Shown: in pieces, positions 5,791 through 8,087 of the stretch
Numbering within the stretch: position 1 is the first letter of the stretch
How the letters are laid out: every line of letters starts with the position of its first letter
From: an uncultured Candidatus Berkelbacteria bacterium
Lineage (GTDB): Bacteria; Patescibacteriota; UBA1384; CAILIB01
NCBI GenBank assembly: GCA_937895715.1
Contig: CALBLZ010000257.1
Span: 1-8,087 of the forward strand
DNA: 8,087 bases
Direction: 5' to 3'
Translations under genes and position numbers: made by a program
The notes under the pieces: model-generated
The model's input: the letters and a program-made list of their open reading frames with translations, nothing else
Told to the model about the DNA's origin: nothing
Databases searched by the model: none

Positions 5791-5801
5791 CAATTGGCGA
5801 C
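5783..5801. promoter_or_regulatory. Inverted repeat over the -35 box, candidate operator
   Basis: GTCGTCAA, CAA, TTGGCGAC is a 19-base inverted repeat with 8-base arms and a single T/C asymmetry. It overlaps the -35 hexamer (5785-5790), where a bound dimeric repressor would block RNA polymerase. No regulator gene is visible in the window. Confidence 0.35.
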
Positions 5802-5868
5802 TAAGGCAAAGAGTGAGACTTTTATAGAAAGTTTGGGGAAAGAAGCTTTTATGACAGAAAATAGCTAT

Positions 5869-5904
5869 AAAAAAAGGACTCTTTATTTCTAAAAAATCCT
5901 TTTT
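5869..5904 (-). terminator. Terminator of the rRNA operon
   Basis: AAAAAGGA / TCCTTTTT forms an 8-bp stem (5897-5904 with 5871-5878), and T continues to 5869 on the minus strand. It begins a few bases after the 5S 3' end, the usual place for rRNA operon termination. The 18-base loop is large and AT-rich. Confidence 0.75.
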
Positions 5905-5907
5905 AAT

Positions 5908-6023
5908 ACCGGCAACTACCTATTCTCCCGACAGGGTATCCCGTAAGTACCTTCGGCTCAACTATGTTTCACTTCTGAGTTCGGAATGGGATCAGGTGGG
6001 ACCAAAGCGATACCGTCACCGGA
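5908..6023 (-). rRNA. rrf: 5S ribosomal RNA
   Basis: About 116 nt. The terminal helix pairs CCGGTGAC at the 5' end with GTTGCCGG at the 3' end (8 bp with G-U). The loop A-helix III block contains the hallmark CCCATTCCGAACTCAG, followed by GAAGTGAAAC. It lies downstream of 23S in the usual order and is followed at once by a terminator. The exact ends may shift by one or two bases. Confidence 0.96.
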
Positions 6024-6051
6024 CAAAAAAGCTTATAGAAGCGCTTTTGTC
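6022..6051 (-). other. Hairpin in the 23S-5S spacer next to the 5S 5' end
   Basis: GACAAAA/TTTTGTC (7 bp) extends with GC/GC after a 2-base bulge. On the minus strand it sits at the 5S 5' end and could be a processing signal. With its run of six T it also resembles a weak terminator, which would reduce 5S transcription, so processing seems more likely. The remaining spacer to 6229 holds no tRNA and no clear promoter. A plus-strand frame through it is discussed under findings. Confidence 0.35.
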
Positions 6052-6229
6052 TGCTGACGATACAATAATTTTAACTCGAAAAGAACAACCTGGCAATCTT
6101 TTTAGGGATTACCAGATCTTTGTTCAAGAAAAACTGAATAGAAAAGATATAATTGAGTTTCCAGTCTACAGTCTCAAGCAACCAGTAAAGATTACTCTTA
6201 ACTGACAACTGAAAGCTGAAAGATTTTAA

Positions 6230-8087
<1,858 letters not shown>

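Overview
The window reads as a piece of a low-GC bacterial chromosome, most likely from a candidate-phyla-radiation (Patescibacteria) lineage. The evidence is indirect: a short four-domain ribosomal protein S1, AT-rich housekeeping genes that mostly lack a visible Shine-Dalgarno, a membrane-anchored GH5 enzyme with a cysteine-bracketed dockerin, many lone genes of unknown function, and 23S rRNA substitutions at usually invariant sites. No marker names the species; a database search with the rRNA would.

Every gene supported with confidence is on the minus strand, so the window is best read from right to left. The right end is the 3' part of an rRNA operon: 23S rRNA (6230 to beyond 8087), a 206-base spacer, 5S rRNA (5908-6023) and a hairpin terminator. 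A strong sigma70-type promoter (5762-5790) then starts a long structured leader and an unknown 183-residue protein (5087-5638). Next come a gene-poor 380-base stretch (4705-5086) with several hairpins and a possible pseudoknot, an unknown helical 198-residue protein with an R-x4-H motif (4108-4704), a GH5 glycoside hydrolase with a signal anchor and dockerin (2439-3995), an unknown 142-residue protein (1930-2358), rpsA (563-1774), and a GTG-started gene that runs off the left edge (1-442).

The layout alternates two kinds of gene. By hand count over sample lines, rpsA and the hydrolase are about 25-37% G+C, while the three unknown proteins at 1-442, 1930-2358 and 5087-5638 are about 50-60%. 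Each high-GC gene has a recognisable promoter and a Shine-Dalgarno, so they look like separately acquired or separately expressed units set between core genes. The 183-residue gene is the most elaborate: its roughly 117-base leader can fold in two mutually exclusive ways, its Shine-Dalgarno lies in a hairpin loop, and an inverted repeat covers its -35 box.

The most striking signal is in the 23S rRNA. The sarcin-ricin tetraloop is GCAA rather than GAGA or GAAA, which puts C at E. coli position 2660. The helix 69 loop lacks U1915, position 1067 is G, and 2057/2611 has become an A-U pair. If confirmed, these suggest a ribosome with altered toxin, antibiotic and modification properties.
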